Below, piece after piece: positions 20,729 to 31,367 of a stretch of DNA of 64,000 nucleotides. The position numbers and the translations under genes were made by a program. The DNA is from Stutzerimonas azotifigens DSM 17556 (GTDB lineage Bacteria; Pseudomonadota; Gammaproteobacteria; Pseudomonadales; Pseudomonadaceae): positions 153,056-217,055 of the forward strand of contig NZ_KE384409.1 of assembly GCF_000425625.1 (NCBI RefSeq), written 5' to 3'. A model generated the notes under the pieces. It was not told the origin of the DNA. It saw only the letters and a program-made list of their open reading frames with translations, and made no database searches. Numbering within the stretch: position 1 is the stretch's first letter; each line of letters starts with the position of its first letter.

Positions 20729-21501
20729 CAATCTTCACTCCGCTTGTTCGTCTGGCTGGCTACGGCTTTCTGTGTTTCGGTCAGGATGCCCCGCAGGATG
20801 TTCATCTCCAGCCGGGTAACGGCCGCGCGGCCGTACAGCCGGCGCAGGCGGGACATCAGGTGGCGCGGTTTCGCGGGGTCGAGGAAACCGATCTCGACCA
20901 GGGTCCGCTCGAGGTGCTCATAGTAGCGCTCGAGCTCGTCGGCGGTGGCCAGCTGGGCATTGAGCATGGCGGTGGTCTCGAGCTTCTCCCGCTTGGTCGG
21001 CCGCCCCTGCCCCGCGAGCCAGGCCATGCGCACCTCGTAGACCAGCACCTGCACCGCCGCGGCCAGGTTCAGCGAGCCGAACTCGGGATCGGAAGGAATG
21101 TGCACGTGGTACTGGCAGCGCTGCAGCTCCTCGTTGGTCAGCCCCGCGTATTCCCGGCCGAACACCAGCGCGACCTCGCCATCCTGGGCCACCTGCTCGA
21201 GCGCGAGCGTGGCGCATTCGCGCGGGTCGACCAGCGGCCAGGGAATGCGGCGGTCCCGCGCGCTGGTACCGAGCACCAGCGTGCAGCCGGCCAACGCGTC
21301 CTCCAGCGTACCCACCACCTGCGCCGAATCGAGCACGTCGGTGGCACCGGACGCCCGGGCGACCGCCTCGCTGCTTGGGAAATCCTCCGGCTCGACCAGC
21401 ACCAGCCGCGACAGCCCCATGTTCTTCATGGCCCGCGCAGCACCGCCGATGTTGCCTGGATGGCTGGTGTTCACCAGCACGACGCGTATGTTGTCCAGCA
21501 C
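20728..21501 (-). CDS. trmJ: tRNA (cytidine/uridine-2'-O-)-methyltransferase TrmJ
   Basis: TrmJ is a SPOUT-class enzyme that 2'-O-methylates tRNA position 32. The protein starts [30 protein letters not shown] and has the SPOUT knot motifs [16 protein letters not shown] and [18 protein letters not shown]. The GTG start at 21501 gives 257 residues, the usual length. An in-frame TTG 21 bp upstream would add non-conserved residues. It is coupled to cysE by TGATG and diverges from suhB. Confidence 0.94.
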   Translation of the reverse strand: MLDNIRVVLVNTSHPGNIGGAARAMKNMGLSRLVLVEPEDFPSSEAVARASGATDVLDSAQVVGTLEDALAGCTLVLGTSARDRRIPWPLVDPRECATLALEQVAQDGEVALVFGREYAGLTNEELQRCQYHVHIPSDPEFGSLNLAAAVQVLVYEVRMAWLAGQGRPTKREKLETTAMLNAQLATADELERYYEHLERTLVEIGFLDPAKPRHLMSRLRRLYGRAAVTRLEMNILRGILTETQKAVASQTNKRSED

Positions 21502-21618
21502 CCTGAAACGCCTGCCCCGCAAAAAGATGGGCCCGGAAGCTTACAGGAGGGCCCCGCCGTCCGCCATGCACATGCGTGTCAGGCATCAGCCGCGCCTTCA
21601 TGCCCGAATGCTTTCTGT

Positions 21619-21624
21619 TAGAAT
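21619..21624 (+). promoter_or_regulatory. Putative -10 element of suhB
   Basis: TAGAAT lies 35 bp before the suhB ATG. The -35 candidates (around 21596-21602) are poor, so the promoter is only tentative. Confidence 0.3.
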
Positions 21625-21658
21625 TGCCGGCTTTATGTCCCGACCAGGTATCTGATCC

Positions 21659-22474
21659 ATGCAGCCCATGCTGAATATAGCGCTGCGCGCCGCTCGTAGC
21701 GCCGGTGAACTGATTGTCCGTTCAACCGAGCGCCTGGACGTCATCTCGATCAACGAGAAGGAAGCCAAGGACTACGTGTCCGAGGTCGATCGTGCGGCCG
21801 AGCAGAGCATCGTCAACGCGCTGCGCAAGGCCTACCCCAACCACGCGATTCTCGGCGAGGAAGGCGGTGCCCTCGAAGGCAGCGGCGAAGGTGCGGATTA
21901 CCAATGGATCATCGACCCGCTCGATGGCACCACCAACTTCCTGCGCGGCGTGCCCCACTATGCGGTGAGCATCGCTTGCAAGTACCGCGGCCGTCTCGAG
22001 CACGCCGTGGTGCTGGACCCGGTGCGGCAGGAGGAATTCACCGCCAGCCGCGGCCGTGGCGCCGCGCTGAACGGTCGCCGCATTCGCGTCAGTTCGCGCA
22101 AGGGTCTGGAAGGCGCTCTGCTCGGCACCGGCTTCCCGTTCCGCGACAACCAGCTGGACAACCTGGACAGCTACCTGGGCATGTTCCGCAGCCTGGTCGG
22201 GCAGACCGCCGGCCTGCGCCGCGCCGGGGCCGCCAGCCTGGACCTGGCCTACGTCGCGGCCGGCCGCTACGACGCCTTCTGGGAATTCGGCCTGTCGGAA
22301 TGGGACATGGCCGCCGGCGCCCTCATCATCCAGGAAGCCGGCGGCCTGGTGAGCGACTTCTCCGGCGGCCACGAATTCCTCGAGAAGGGGCAGATCGTCG
22401 CCGGCAACACCAAGTGCTTCAAGGCCGTCCTCACGGCCATCCAGCCGCACCTGACGCCATCGCTCAAGCGCTGA
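21659..22474 (+). CDS. suhB: Inositol-1-monophosphatase family protein SuhB
   Basis: SuhB is a Mg2+-dependent inositol monophosphatase that in proteobacteria also joins the rRNA antitermination complex and influences global expression. The protein contains ILGEEGG, WIIDPLDGTTNFLRG (metal and phosphate site, about residues 82-96) and FWEFGLSEWDMAAG. It has 271 residues. A strong terminator follows directly. It is divergent from trmJ. Confidence 0.96.
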   Translation: MQPMLNIALRAARSAGELIVRSTERLDVISINEKEAKDYVSEVDRAAEQSIVNALRKAYPNHAILGEEGGALEGSGEGADYQWIIDPLDGTTNFLRGVPHYAVSIACKYRGRLEHAVVLDPVRQEEFTASRGRGAALNGRRIRVSSRKGLEGALLGTGFPFRDNQLDNLDSYLGMFRSLVGQTAGLRRAGAASLDLAYVAAGRYDAFWEFGLSEWDMAAGALIIQEAGGLVSDFSGGHEFLEKGQIVAGNTKCFKAVLTAIQPHLTPSLKR

Positions 22475-22494
22475 CGGCCGGACCCAAGCCGGAC

Positions 22495-22528
22495 AAAAAG
22501 AACCCCGCCTCACGGCGGGGTTCTTTTT
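22495..22528. terminator. Bidirectional terminator between suhB and the glycine-zipper gene
   Basis: A 15-bp perfect stem (AAAAAGAACCCCGCC with GGCGGGGTTCTTTTT) surrounds the loop TCAC. It has T runs on both strands and lies between converging genes. Confidence 0.9.
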
Positions 22529-22547
22529 GGGATCGATCCTGCGAGCT

Positions 22548-23087
22548 TCAGCCCTGCGGCGGGTCGAGCACCAACTGGCCGTCCTTGACGGGAATGCGCT
22601 CGCCAGGCTGCTGGTTCATGCGTACGCGTCCCGGCACGCCGCCCAGGTCGTAGCTGACTTCGTACCCGACCACCTTCTCGCTCACGTCGGTCACGGTGTC
22701 GCAGCGCGTCTCGGTGGTGGTGTAGGTATCGCCGGCCTGCATGCGGCCCTGCACCTGATTGCCCACGTACCCCCCGGCCGCGGCGCCGGCCACGGTCGCG
22801 ATCTTCTTGCCGTTGCCTCCGCCCACCTGGTTGCCGAGCAGGCCGCCCGCCACCGCACCGATCACGGTGCCGGCGATCTTGTGCTGATCCTGCACCGGGC
22901 GCTGATGGGTGACGGTGACGTCCTTGCAGACTTCGCGAGGGGTTTTGATGGTTTCCTTGACCGGCTCTACCGCAACGACAGTGGCGTACTCGGGCCCCGA
23001 ATCGACCAGTTTGTAGGTCGCAAAGGCGCCGCCTGCGGTGACTGCTACCGCACCCAGTACGGTGCCGGCCAACATGCTCTTGTTCAT
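22548..23087 (-). CDS. Glycine-zipper 2TM-domain envelope protein (SlyB/17-kDa antigen-like)
   Basis: The 179-residue protein has an N-terminal hydrophobic anchor or signal (MNKSMLAGTVLGAVAVTAGGAFATYKLV). A glycine-zipper segment follows (AGTVIGAVAGGLLGNQVGGGNGKK...GAAAGGYVGNQVQ, about residues 72-110), then a soluble tail with DTYTTTETRCDTV. There is no lipobox Cys. Homologues sit beside suhB in other pseudomonads. The exact role is unknown; relatives are envelope-stress-linked outer-membrane proteins. Confidence 0.85.
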   Translation of the reverse strand: MNKSMLAGTVLGAVAVTAGGAFATYKLVDSGPEYATVVAVEPVKETIKTPREVCKDVTVTHQRPVQDQHKIAGTVIGAVAGGLLGNQVGGGNGKKIATVAGAAAGGYVGNQVQGRMQAGDTYTTTETRCDTVTDVSEKVVGYEVSYDLGGVPGRVRMNQQPGERIPVKDGQLVLDPPQG

Positions 23088-23213
23088 CTAGCTTCATCCT
23101 CTGGGACGGGCAAAGCCCGCGTTACGCCGCTTCGACAACGAAAAGCGTCCGCCGCTCCGCTCGATACCGAAAAAATGTGCGGAAGTTCCGAAAAATCTGC
23201 CGTGGTCATGGAC

Positions 23214-23374
23214 CGGGTTGAGTAGCGAAGTCCGACACGACAAACCGCCAGGCCCTGCCAGTAGCCTGCAACGCTGGACTCAGCGCTTCGCCCTTCGACC
23301 CAACCTACGGTCACACCACTCCACGTAGGCTGGGTTGAGCACGGTGAAACCCGACACGGCGAACCGCCAGGCCC
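23214..23374. repeat. Two diverged copies of a dispersed repeat plus an inverted repeat (305-bp intergenic region)
   Basis: The gap 23088-23392 between the glycine-zipper gene and secF holds no gene. Copy 1 (about 23214-23255) and copy 2 (about 23331-23374) share GGGTTGAG..CGACACG..AAACCGCCAGGCC-type sequence. Just before copy 2, ACCCAACCTACG (23298-23309) pairs with CGTAGGCTGGGT (23324-23335) with one mismatch. The pattern CGTAGG-TGGGTTGAG is a familiar dispersed element in pseudomonads. Confidence 0.65.
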
Positions 23375-23392
23375 CTACCGAAGCCACTCGCC

Positions 23393-24301
23393 TCAGGGAC
23401 GCTCGTCGACCTCTTCGGTCACCGGCGGGATCAGGTCCTCGCGCGTGAGCTTGAGCCAGACGAGCAGCACGTTGGCGATGTACACCGACGAGTAGGTGCC
23501 CGCGAAGACACCGATGAAGAGCGCCAGGGAGAACGCCCACAGGCTTTCGCCGCCGAAGACCATTAGCGAGCCCACGGCCAGCAGGGTCGAGATCGAGGTG
23601 GCCAGGGTGCGCAGCAGGGTCTGGGTGGTGGAAATATTGATGTTTTCCAGCAGGTCGGCCTTGCGCAGGACCCGGAAGTTCTCCCGGATCCGGTCGAAGA
23701 TCACGATGGTGTCGTTCAGCGAATAGCCGATTACCGCCAGTACCGCCGCCAACGCCGTCAGATCGAAGGTGATCTGGAACAGCGAAAACACCCCGAGGAC
23801 CAGGATCACGTCGTGGAACAGCGACACTACGGCGCCGAAGCCGAATTTCCACTGGAAGCGGAACGCGACGTATACCAGGATGCCGGCCAAGGCGAGCAGC
23901 ATGCCGAGCCCACCCTGGTCGCGCAGTTCCTCGCCGACCGCCGGCCCGACGAACTCGACGCGCTTGACCGTGGCGGTATTCGCCCCGTCGCTCGCCTGCA
24001 GCGCCTCGGACACGCGAACACCGAGCTGCGCGTCGTCGCCCGGCATGCGCACCAGCACGTCGGTGGTCGCGCCGAAGCTCTGCACGATGGCGTCGGAGAA
24101 GCCGTTGGCCGCCAGCTGGGCACGCACCTGGTCGAGTTCGATCGGCTGCTCGTAGCTGAGCTCGATCAGCGCACCGCCGGTGAAGTCGAGGCCGAAGTTC
24201 AGCCCGCGCACGGCCAGGCTGCCGATCGAAACCAGCGTCAGGACCACCGTGCAGGCAAACGCGATCCGGCGAATGCCCATGAAATTGATTACAGGTTTCA
24301 T
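23393..24301 (-). CDS. secF: Protein translocase subunit SecF
   Basis: SecF pairs with SecD as the proton-driven periplasmic chaperone unit that helps pull secreted proteins through SecYEG. The protein has the first membrane helix, FGLDFTGGALIELSY, a periplasmic domain, and five further helices with GYSLNDTIVIFDRIRENFR. It has 302 residues. It lies 10 bp downstream of secD. Confidence 0.97.
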   Translation of the reverse strand: MKPVINFMGIRRIAFACTVVLTLVSIGSLAVRGLNFGLDFTGGALIELSYEQPIELDQVRAQLAANGFSDAIVQSFGATTDVLVRMPGDDAQLGVRVSEALQASDGANTATVKRVEFVGPAVGEELRDQGGLGMLLALAGILVYVAFRFQWKFGFGAVVSLFHDVILVLGVFSLFQITFDLTALAAVLAVIGYSLNDTIVIFDRIRENFRVLRKADLLENINISTTQTLLRTLATSISTLLAVGSLMVFGGESLWAFSLALFIGVFAGTYSSVYIANVLLVWLKLTREDLIPPVTEEVDERP

Positions 24302-24311
24302 CAGGGCTTCC

Positions 24312-26180
24312 TCAGATCCACAGCTTCTTGACGTTGCGACCGCCGAAGATCAGGTTGACCATCGCCCGGGTGACGATGATGGCGGTGAACATCGAGGTCA
24401 TGATGCCGATCGACAGGGTCACGGCGAAGCCCTTGATCGGCCCGGTGCCCATCGCGAACAGGATTCCACCCACCAGCAGGGTCGTCAGGTTGCCGTCGAG
24501 GATCGCCGAGAAGGCACGGTCGAAACCCTCGTGAATGGCGCGCTGGATCGACATTCCGTTGGCGATTTCCTCACGAATCCGCGAGAAGATCAGCACGTTG
24601 GCGTCGACCGCCATGCCCATGGTCAGCACGATGCCGGCGATGCCCGGCAGCGTCAGGGTCGCGCCGAGCGCCGACATCAGCGCCACCAGCACCACCATGT
24701 TGAACGACAGCGCGACGGTGGCCAGCAGACCGAAGAACCGGTAGATGGCCATCATGAAGAGCGCGACGAACAGGAAACCCCAGAGTGCCGCCTGTACGCC
24801 CAGCGTGATGTTCTCGGCACCGAGGCTCGGACCGATGGTGCGCTCCTCGGCGAAGTACATCGGCGCGGCGAGTCCGCCGGCGCGCAGCAGCAGCGCCAGC
24901 TCCGAGGATTCACCCTGGCCGTCGAGGCCGGTGATGCGGAACTGGTTGCCCAGCGGCGACTGGATGGTCGCCAGACTGATGATCTTGCGGTCTTCCTCGA
25001 AGCTCTGGATCGCCACTTCCTGCATCACGCCGTCGACGTCCTGCCGCACGTAGCGCGTGACCGGCCGCTGTTCGATGAAGACCACCGCCATGCTACGCCC
25101 GACGTTGTTGCGCGTGGCGCGGTTCATCAGGTCGCCGCCACGACCGTCGAGGCGAATGTTCACCTGCGGGCGGCCGTTCTCGTCGTAGCTGGCCTGCGCA
25201 TCGGTGACCTGGTCACCGGTGATGATCAGGTTGCGTTCGAGCTGTACCGGTGGACGGCCCGGCTGGCGAAATTCGAAGGCCTCTGTGGTGGCGCGCGCGG
25301 CATCCGGCTCGGCGGCCAGACGGAACTCGAGGTTGGCGGTCTTGCCGAGAATGCGCTTGGCCTCGGCAGTGTCCTGCACGCCGGGCAGCTCGACGACGAT
25401 CCGGCTGGCGCCCTGGCGCTGCACCAGCGGCTCGGCCACGCCGAGTTCGTTCACCCGGTTGCGCACGGTGGTGAGGTTCTGTTTGATCGAATACTCGCGA
25501 ATCTCGGCGAGCTTGGCATCGGTCAGCTGCAGGCGCAGCACCCGCAGGTCGTTGCGCGTGCTCTCGTCGACCTGGAAGTCGTTGTAGTTGTCGCGCACCA
25601 GCGCGCGCGCCTGTGCCAGCGTCTGGTCGTCGGAGAAGCCGAGCTGAATCGCGTTGCCCTGCTGCGGCATGCTCCGGTAGCGCACCCGCTCCTTGCGCAG
25701 CAGGCTCTTGATCTCACCCTCGTAGACATTCAGGCGCGTCTGCACGGCCTTTTCCATGTCGACTTCGAGCAGGAAGTGCACACCGCCGGACAGGTCCAGG
25801 CCCAGCTTCATCGGGCTGGCACCCAGGTTGCGCAGCCACTGCGGGGTGGTCGGCGCAAGGTTGAGCGCCACCACGTATTCGTCACCCAGTGCGCGGCGGA
25901 CCAGGTCCTTGGCCGGCAGTTGGTCTTCCTGGCGCTCGAGGCGCAGCAGGCCGCCGCGGCTCTCCTCACTGACGGTCGCCGCCTTGACTGGGATACCGGC
26001 CTGCTCCAGCGCCTGCGACGCGCGGGCCATGTCGGCCTCGCTGACTTCCAGGGCCGTGCTGGTGCCGGTGATCTGGATCGCCGGGTCGTCGGGATAGAGA
26101 TTGGGGGCTGCGTAAATGAAGGAAACGGCAAGTACCACCAAGATCAGCAGGTACTTCCAGAGGGGGAATCTATTGAGCAT
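24312..26180 (-). CDS. secD: Protein translocase subunit SecD
   Basis: SecD is the larger partner of SecF. The 622-residue protein starts MLNRFPLWKYLLILVVLAVSF (first helix) followed by APNLYPDDPAIQI and GLDLSGGVHFLLEVD. A large periplasmic domain and a C-terminal five-helix block with GMAVDANVLIFSRIREE follow. The ATG at 26180 fits the family; an in-frame GTG just before it is less likely. A GC hairpin without a T tract (26202-26220) separates it from yajC. Confidence 0.97.
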   Translation of the reverse strand: MLNRFPLWKYLLILVVLAVSFIYAAPNLYPDDPAIQITGTSTALEVSEADMARASQALEQAGIPVKAATVSEESRGGLLRLERQEDQLPAKDLVRRALGDEYVVALNLAPTTPQWLRNLGASPMKLGLDLSGGVHFLLEVDMEKAVQTRLNVYEGEIKSLLRKERVRYRSMPQQGNAIQLGFSDDQTLAQARALVRDNYNDFQVDESTRNDLRVLRLQLTDAKLAEIREYSIKQNLTTVRNRVNELGVAEPLVQRQGASRIVVELPGVQDTAEAKRILGKTANLEFRLAAEPDAARATTEAFEFRQPGRPPVQLERNLIITGDQVTDAQASYDENGRPQVNIRLDGRGGDLMNRATRNNVGRSMAVVFIEQRPVTRYVRQDVDGVMQEVAIQSFEEDRKIISLATIQSPLGNQFRITGLDGQGESSELALLLRAGGLAAPMYFAEERTIGPSLGAENITLGVQAALWGFLFVALFMMAIYRFFGLLATVALSFNMVVLVALMSALGATLTLPGIAGIVLTMGMAVDANVLIFSRIREEIANGMSIQRAIHEGFDRAFSAILDGNLTTLLVGGILFAMGTGPIKGFAVTLSIGIMTSMFTAIIVTRAMVNLIFGGRNVKKLWI

Positions 26181-26242
26181 CACGCCGCTCGCTTAAGACG
26201 CGGGGCGCCTTGCGCGCCCCGTCGTTGGTTTGGATGAATCGC

Positions 26243-26578
26243 TCAGATGGCTTTCAGCGTGCCCTTCGGCAGCGAAGCGGCGATGGCCGCCTTCTGGAAC
26301 TTCAGCTCGACGGTGTCGGAGACTTCGATGACCACGAAGTCGTCGGCAACCTTGACCACCTTGCCGACGATACCGCCGGAGGTGACCACTTCGTCGCCCT
26401 TCTGCAGGCCGCCGATCAGGTTCTTGTGTTCCTTGGCGCGCTTGGCCTGCGGGCGCCAGATCATCAGATAGAAGATGACCAGAAAACCGACGAGGAAAAC
26501 CCACTCGAAGCCGGTCCCGGCCGGTCCGGCAGCCGGTGCGGCCTCTTGCGCGAAGGCAGCGGGAATCAGAAAGCTCAT
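26243..26578 (-). CDS. yajC: Sec translocon accessory subunit YajC
   Basis: YajC is a small single-helix membrane protein of the SecDF-YajC complex. The 111-residue protein has one transmembrane helix (GFEWVFLVGFLVIFYLMIW, about residues 22-40), then RPQAKRAKEHKNLIGGLQKGDEV and GIVGKV, the family signature. It lies between tgt and secD, the standard order. Confidence 0.96.
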   Translation of the reverse strand: MSFLIPAAFAQEAAPAAGPAGTGFEWVFLVGFLVIFYLMIWRPQAKRAKEHKNLIGGLQKGDEVVTSGGIVGKVVKVADDFVVIEVSDTVELKFQKAAIAASLPKGTLKAI

Positions 26579-26623
26579 GCAGCAACTCCTGTTTGCAGAT
26601 CAGATAGGTATGGTTGTATTGGA

Positions 26624-28803
<2,180 letters not shown>

Positions 28804-28873
28804 CAGCGGACTGGGATCATTCAGCGGGTCGCAAAGCTTATCGGAAAGACGTCAGGCTGACCACGCCAATGCA

Positions 28874-28902
28874 TTGACCCAGCCAGACGGCCTCCCTATA
28901 CT
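28874..28902 (+). promoter_or_regulatory. Promoter of tRNA-Leu
   Basis: TTGACC (28874-28879) and TATACT (28897-28902) are spaced by 17 bp. Each box matches consensus at 5 of 6 positions. A GC-rich discriminator (CGCGCCC) follows, typical of stringently controlled stable-RNA promoters. Confidence 0.8.
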
Positions 28903-28915
28903 TCGCGCCCACCGT

Positions 28916-29003
28916 GCCTCGGTGGCGGAATCGGTAGACGCGGCGGATTCAAAATCCGTTTCTGGCGACAGAGTGAGAGTTCGAGTCTCTCCCGAGGCAC
29001 CAA
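28916..29003 (+). tRNA. tRNA-Leu (anticodon CAA)
   Basis: The acceptor stem GCCTCGG pairs with CCGAGGC, followed by the A discriminator and an encoded CCA. The anticodon stem GCGGA/TCCGT surrounds the loop TTCAAAA, giving anticodon CAA, which reads UUG. A long variable arm (TCTG-GCGA-CAGA) marks a class II tRNA. The T arm is GAGAG-TTCGAGT-CTCTC. All arms fold without mismatch apart from one G-U. Confidence 0.96.
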
Positions 29004-29134
29004 CACAGCGTCACCGCGATCGGCCGGTGGCCAGCCAGCCGGGTCGACTGGCGAAAATTTCCCGACCCGCGTCACTCTATGCAATGGCTCGTACGAGATA
29101 GCGTCCACACTCTTCTCGATACAGATGAAGGGGG

Positions 29135-29163
29135 TTGGCAGTCTCCAGGAGTTAGCGTAGAGT
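29135..29163 (+). promoter_or_regulatory. Promoter of the cold-shock gene with long 5' UTR (327-bp intergenic region)
   Basis: TTGGCA (29135-29140) and TAGAGT (29158-29163) are 17 bp apart. Transcription would start near 29170, leaving a leader of about 160 nt before the csp ATG at 29331. Long leaders of this kind are typical of cold-shock mRNAs that refold with temperature. The rest of the gap 29004-29330 shows nothing else I recognise. Confidence 0.6.
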
Positions 29164-29330
29164 GTGCCTCACTGTTTGCATGGGTCGCTGTTGAATCGTG
29201 ACCTGATGCAGTAGATCCTACAGATCCGCTACATCCCGCTCGACTTCTCTTACTCTCTGCAACCAGTTCTCAGCCCCCTCCTATTCCCATGGGGAGGCTG
29301 TCATCAACTCTAGTTCCAAGGAAATAAGAT

Positions 29331-29543
29331 ATGTCGAATCGTCAGAACGGCACCGTCAAGTGGTTTAACGACGAGAAAGGTTTTGGTTTCATCACTCCCG
29401 AGAGCGGTCCGGATCTGTTCGTGCACTTCCGCGCGATCGAAGGTAACGGCTTCAAGAGCCTGAAAGAAGGCCAGAAAGTCAGCTTCATCGCTGTGCAAGG
29501 TCAAAAGGGCATGCAGGCCGACCAGGTTCAGATCCTGGGCTAA
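29331..29543 (+). CDS. Cold-shock protein (CspA family)
   Basis: The 70-residue single cold-shock domain protein binds single-stranded RNA and DNA. RNP1 (KGFGFITPE) and RNP2 (LFVHFRAI) are intact. The N-terminus [20 protein letters not shown] is typical of pseudomonad CapA/CapB-type proteins. The ATG follows AAGGAAATAAGAT. A strong terminator follows, so the gene is monocistronic. Confidence 0.95.
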   Translation: MSNRQNGTVKWFNDEKGFGFITPESGPDLFVHFRAIEGNGFKSLKEGQKVSFIAVQGQKGMQADQVQILG

Positions 29544-29560
29544 GCCACCGCGCTCTGAAG

Positions 29561-29590
29561 GCCCCTGATGGCAACATCAGGGGCTTTTTT
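29561..29590 (+). terminator. Rho-independent terminator after csp
   Basis: A 10-bp stem GCCCCTGATG/CATCAGGGGC surrounds the tetraloop GCAA and is followed directly by TTTTTT. Confidence 0.92.
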
Positions 29591-29638
29591 GTGCCCGCGT
29601 TTCGGTAGAATCGCCGCGCCTACCGAACCGAGAGATCC

Positions 29639-30136
29639 ATGCGCAAACATCTGCTACAGCCCAAGGGCCAGTTTCCCGCCGCCGGCCTGCCGCGGCGGCT
29701 CGCCGCGATCTTCTACGACAGTCTGCTGTCGATCGCCCTGATGATGGTGGTGACCCTCTTCTACCAGCAGGTCATTCTCCGGCTCATCTATGGTAGCGAG
29801 CGCCTGCAGGCCCTGGCGGAAGCCGGGCAGCTGGACATCGACCCCCTGCTCTCGACGCTGCTGCTGTTCAGCCTCTTCGCTTTCTTCGCCAAGTTCTGGA
29901 CGCACAACGGCCAGACCCTCGGCATGCAGGTCTGGGGCGTGCGCATCCAGAATGCCGACGGCAGCGCGATCGACCTCTGGCAGGCGCTGCTGCGCTTCCT
30001 GGTCGCGATCGGCTCGTGGCTGTGCTTCGGGCTCGGCTACTTCTGGATGCTCTGGGACAAACGCAAGCGCACCTGGCACGACATCTATTCGGATAGCCAG
30101 GTGGTGCAGTTGCCGAAAGGGGTGCACAAGAAATAG
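29639..30136 (+). CDS. RDD family membrane protein
   Basis: The 165-residue protein has the RDD-domain arrangement. It starts with GLPRRLAAIFYDSLLSIALMMVV (first helix, Arg-Asp signature). A second helix is LLSTLLLFSLFAFFAKFW, then NGQTLGMQVWGVRIQNADG and a third helix FLVAIGSWLCFGLGYFWMLW. The function is unknown; some RDD proteins are linked to Na+(Li+, K+)/H+ antiport or transport accessory roles. Its stop codon abuts a 7-bp tandem repeat. Confidence 0.85.
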   Translation: MRKHLLQPKGQFPAAGLPRRLAAIFYDSLLSIALMMVVTLFYQQVILRLIYGSERLQALAEAGQLDIDPLLSTLLLFSLFAFFAKFWTHNGQTLGMQVWGVRIQNADGSAIDLWQALLRFLVAIGSWLCFGLGYFWMLWDKRKRTWHDIYSDSQVVQLPKGVHKK

Positions 30137-30228
30137 CGGCAGGCGGCAGGCGGCAGGCGGCAGGCGGCAGGCGGCAGGCGGCAGGCGGCAGGCGGCAGGC
30201 GGCAGGCGGCAGGCGGCAGGCGGCAGGC
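30136..30228. repeat. Heptanucleotide tandem repeat (GCGGCAG), about 13 copies
   Basis: Thirteen uninterrupted copies of GCGGCAG start at the last base of the RDD stop codon and run to 30228, followed by TAGTGTGAGG. A degenerate continuation (AGCTTGCGGCTTGCCGCTTA) lies about 45 bp further on. The tract lies in the gap between the RDD gene and the end of lptG. Confidence 0.95.
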
Positions 30229-30305
30229 TAGTGTGAGGCGGGCGGCCCGGGCGTCAAGCCTTTGCCTTCTTGAAGCTTGCGGCTTGCCGCTTACGACCAG
30301 CCGCC

Positions 30306-31367
30306 CTAGCCCGCCCTTCTGAGCAGCCACGCCCCGGCCAGCGCGCAGATCGTGGCCGGCAGCAGCACCGCCAGCAGCGGGGAGAAGCCGAATACCTGGC
30401 TCGCCGGGCCCAGCAGGTCCTGGGCGATGCGGAACACGAACCCCACCACCACGCCGGTGAAGATCCGCTGCCCCAGGGTGACCGAGCGCAACGGCCCGAA
30501 GATGAACGAGATGGCCAGCAGCACCAATGCGACGGTCACCAGCGGCTGCAGCAGCTTGCTCCAGAACGCCAGCCAGTAGCGGCCGTTGTTCAGCCCCTGG
30601 TCCGCCAGGTAATGGATGTAGCGCCACAAGCCGGTGATGGACAGGGCCTCGGGCTCCTGCACCACGGTGCCGAGCAGCTGCGGCGTCAGCTCCACGTCCC
30701 AGGTTTCCTCCGGCTGCCGGACCACCTCGGTGCGCTCGCCGAGGAACTGCGTGGTGGCCACGTTCTGCAGCACCCAGCGACCGCTGCCGTAGGTCGCGCG
30801 CCGGGCGAAGCTCGACGACTGCAGCTGGCGCTGCTCGTCGAACCGGTAGCGCGTCACGCCGAGCAGCACGCCGCCGGGCTGCACCGCGTTGATGTGCACG
30901 AATTCGTTGCCCTGCCGGTGCCAAAGGCCGCGCTTGCTGCTCTGCGCCTCGCCGCCGCCCTGCGCCATCGAGCGCCGGGCCTGGGCGACGTCCTCCGTCC
31001 AGGGCGAGACGTACTCGCCAATCAGCACGCCCACCAGCATGAGTACCAGCATCGGCTTCATCACCGCCCAGACGATCCGCCCGACCGAGACGCCGGCGGC
31101 GCGCATCACCGTCAGTTCACTGCTGCTGGCCAAGGTGCCGAGGCCGATCAGGCAGCCGATCAGCGCCGCCATCGGCAGCATCTCGTACATCCGCCGCGGC
31201 AGCGTGAGCACCACGTAGAGCAGCGCATCGAGCATGCCGTAGCTGCCCTCGACGTCGCCGAGCTCGTCGATGAAGGCGAACAGCAGCGCCAGCCCGACGA
31301 TGATGCCGAGCACCGTCAGGATCGCCAGCGTCACGTGGACCGCGATGTACCGATCGAGCTTACCCAT
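30306..31367 (-). CDS. lptG: LPS export ABC transporter permease LptG
   Basis: LptG is one of the two permeases of the LptB2FG complex that extracts lipopolysaccharide from the inner membrane. The 353-residue protein starts MGKLDRYIAVHVTLAILTVL. It has six predicted helices, three N-terminal and three C-terminal, around a beta-jellyroll periplasmic domain, with SSELTVMRAAGVSVGRI as coupling region. It overlaps lptF by 8 bp. Confidence 0.95.
   Translation of the reverse strand: MGKLDRYIAVHVTLAILTVLGIIVGLALLFAFIDELGDVEGSYGMLDALLYVVLTLPRRMYEMLPMAALIGCLIGLGTLASSSELTVMRAAGVSVGRIVWAVMKPMLVLMLVGVLIGEYVSPWTEDVAQARRSMAQGGGEAQSSKRGLWHRQGNEFVHINAVQPGGVLLGVTRYRFDEQRQLQSSSFARRATYGSGRWVLQNVATTQFLGERTEVVRQPEETWDVELTPQLLGTVVQEPEALSITGLWRYIHYLADQGLNNGRYWLAFWSKLLQPLVTVALVLLAISFIFGPLRSVTLGQRIFTGVVVGFVFRIAQDLLGPASQVFGFSPLLAVLLPATICALAGAWLLRRAG

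Noticed and set aside
26184-26242. Terminator between yajC and secD
   Set aside because: There is a GC hairpin (GGGGCGC/GCGCCCC) but no T tract, and yajC-secD-secF are normally co-transcribed, so I did not list it as a terminator.
30085-30924. A minus-strand open frame translating the heptamer array as an ACRLPPA repeat peptide
   Set aside because: The repeat peptide is a by-product of a 7-bp tandem array, and the rest of the frame is a shadow of lptG.
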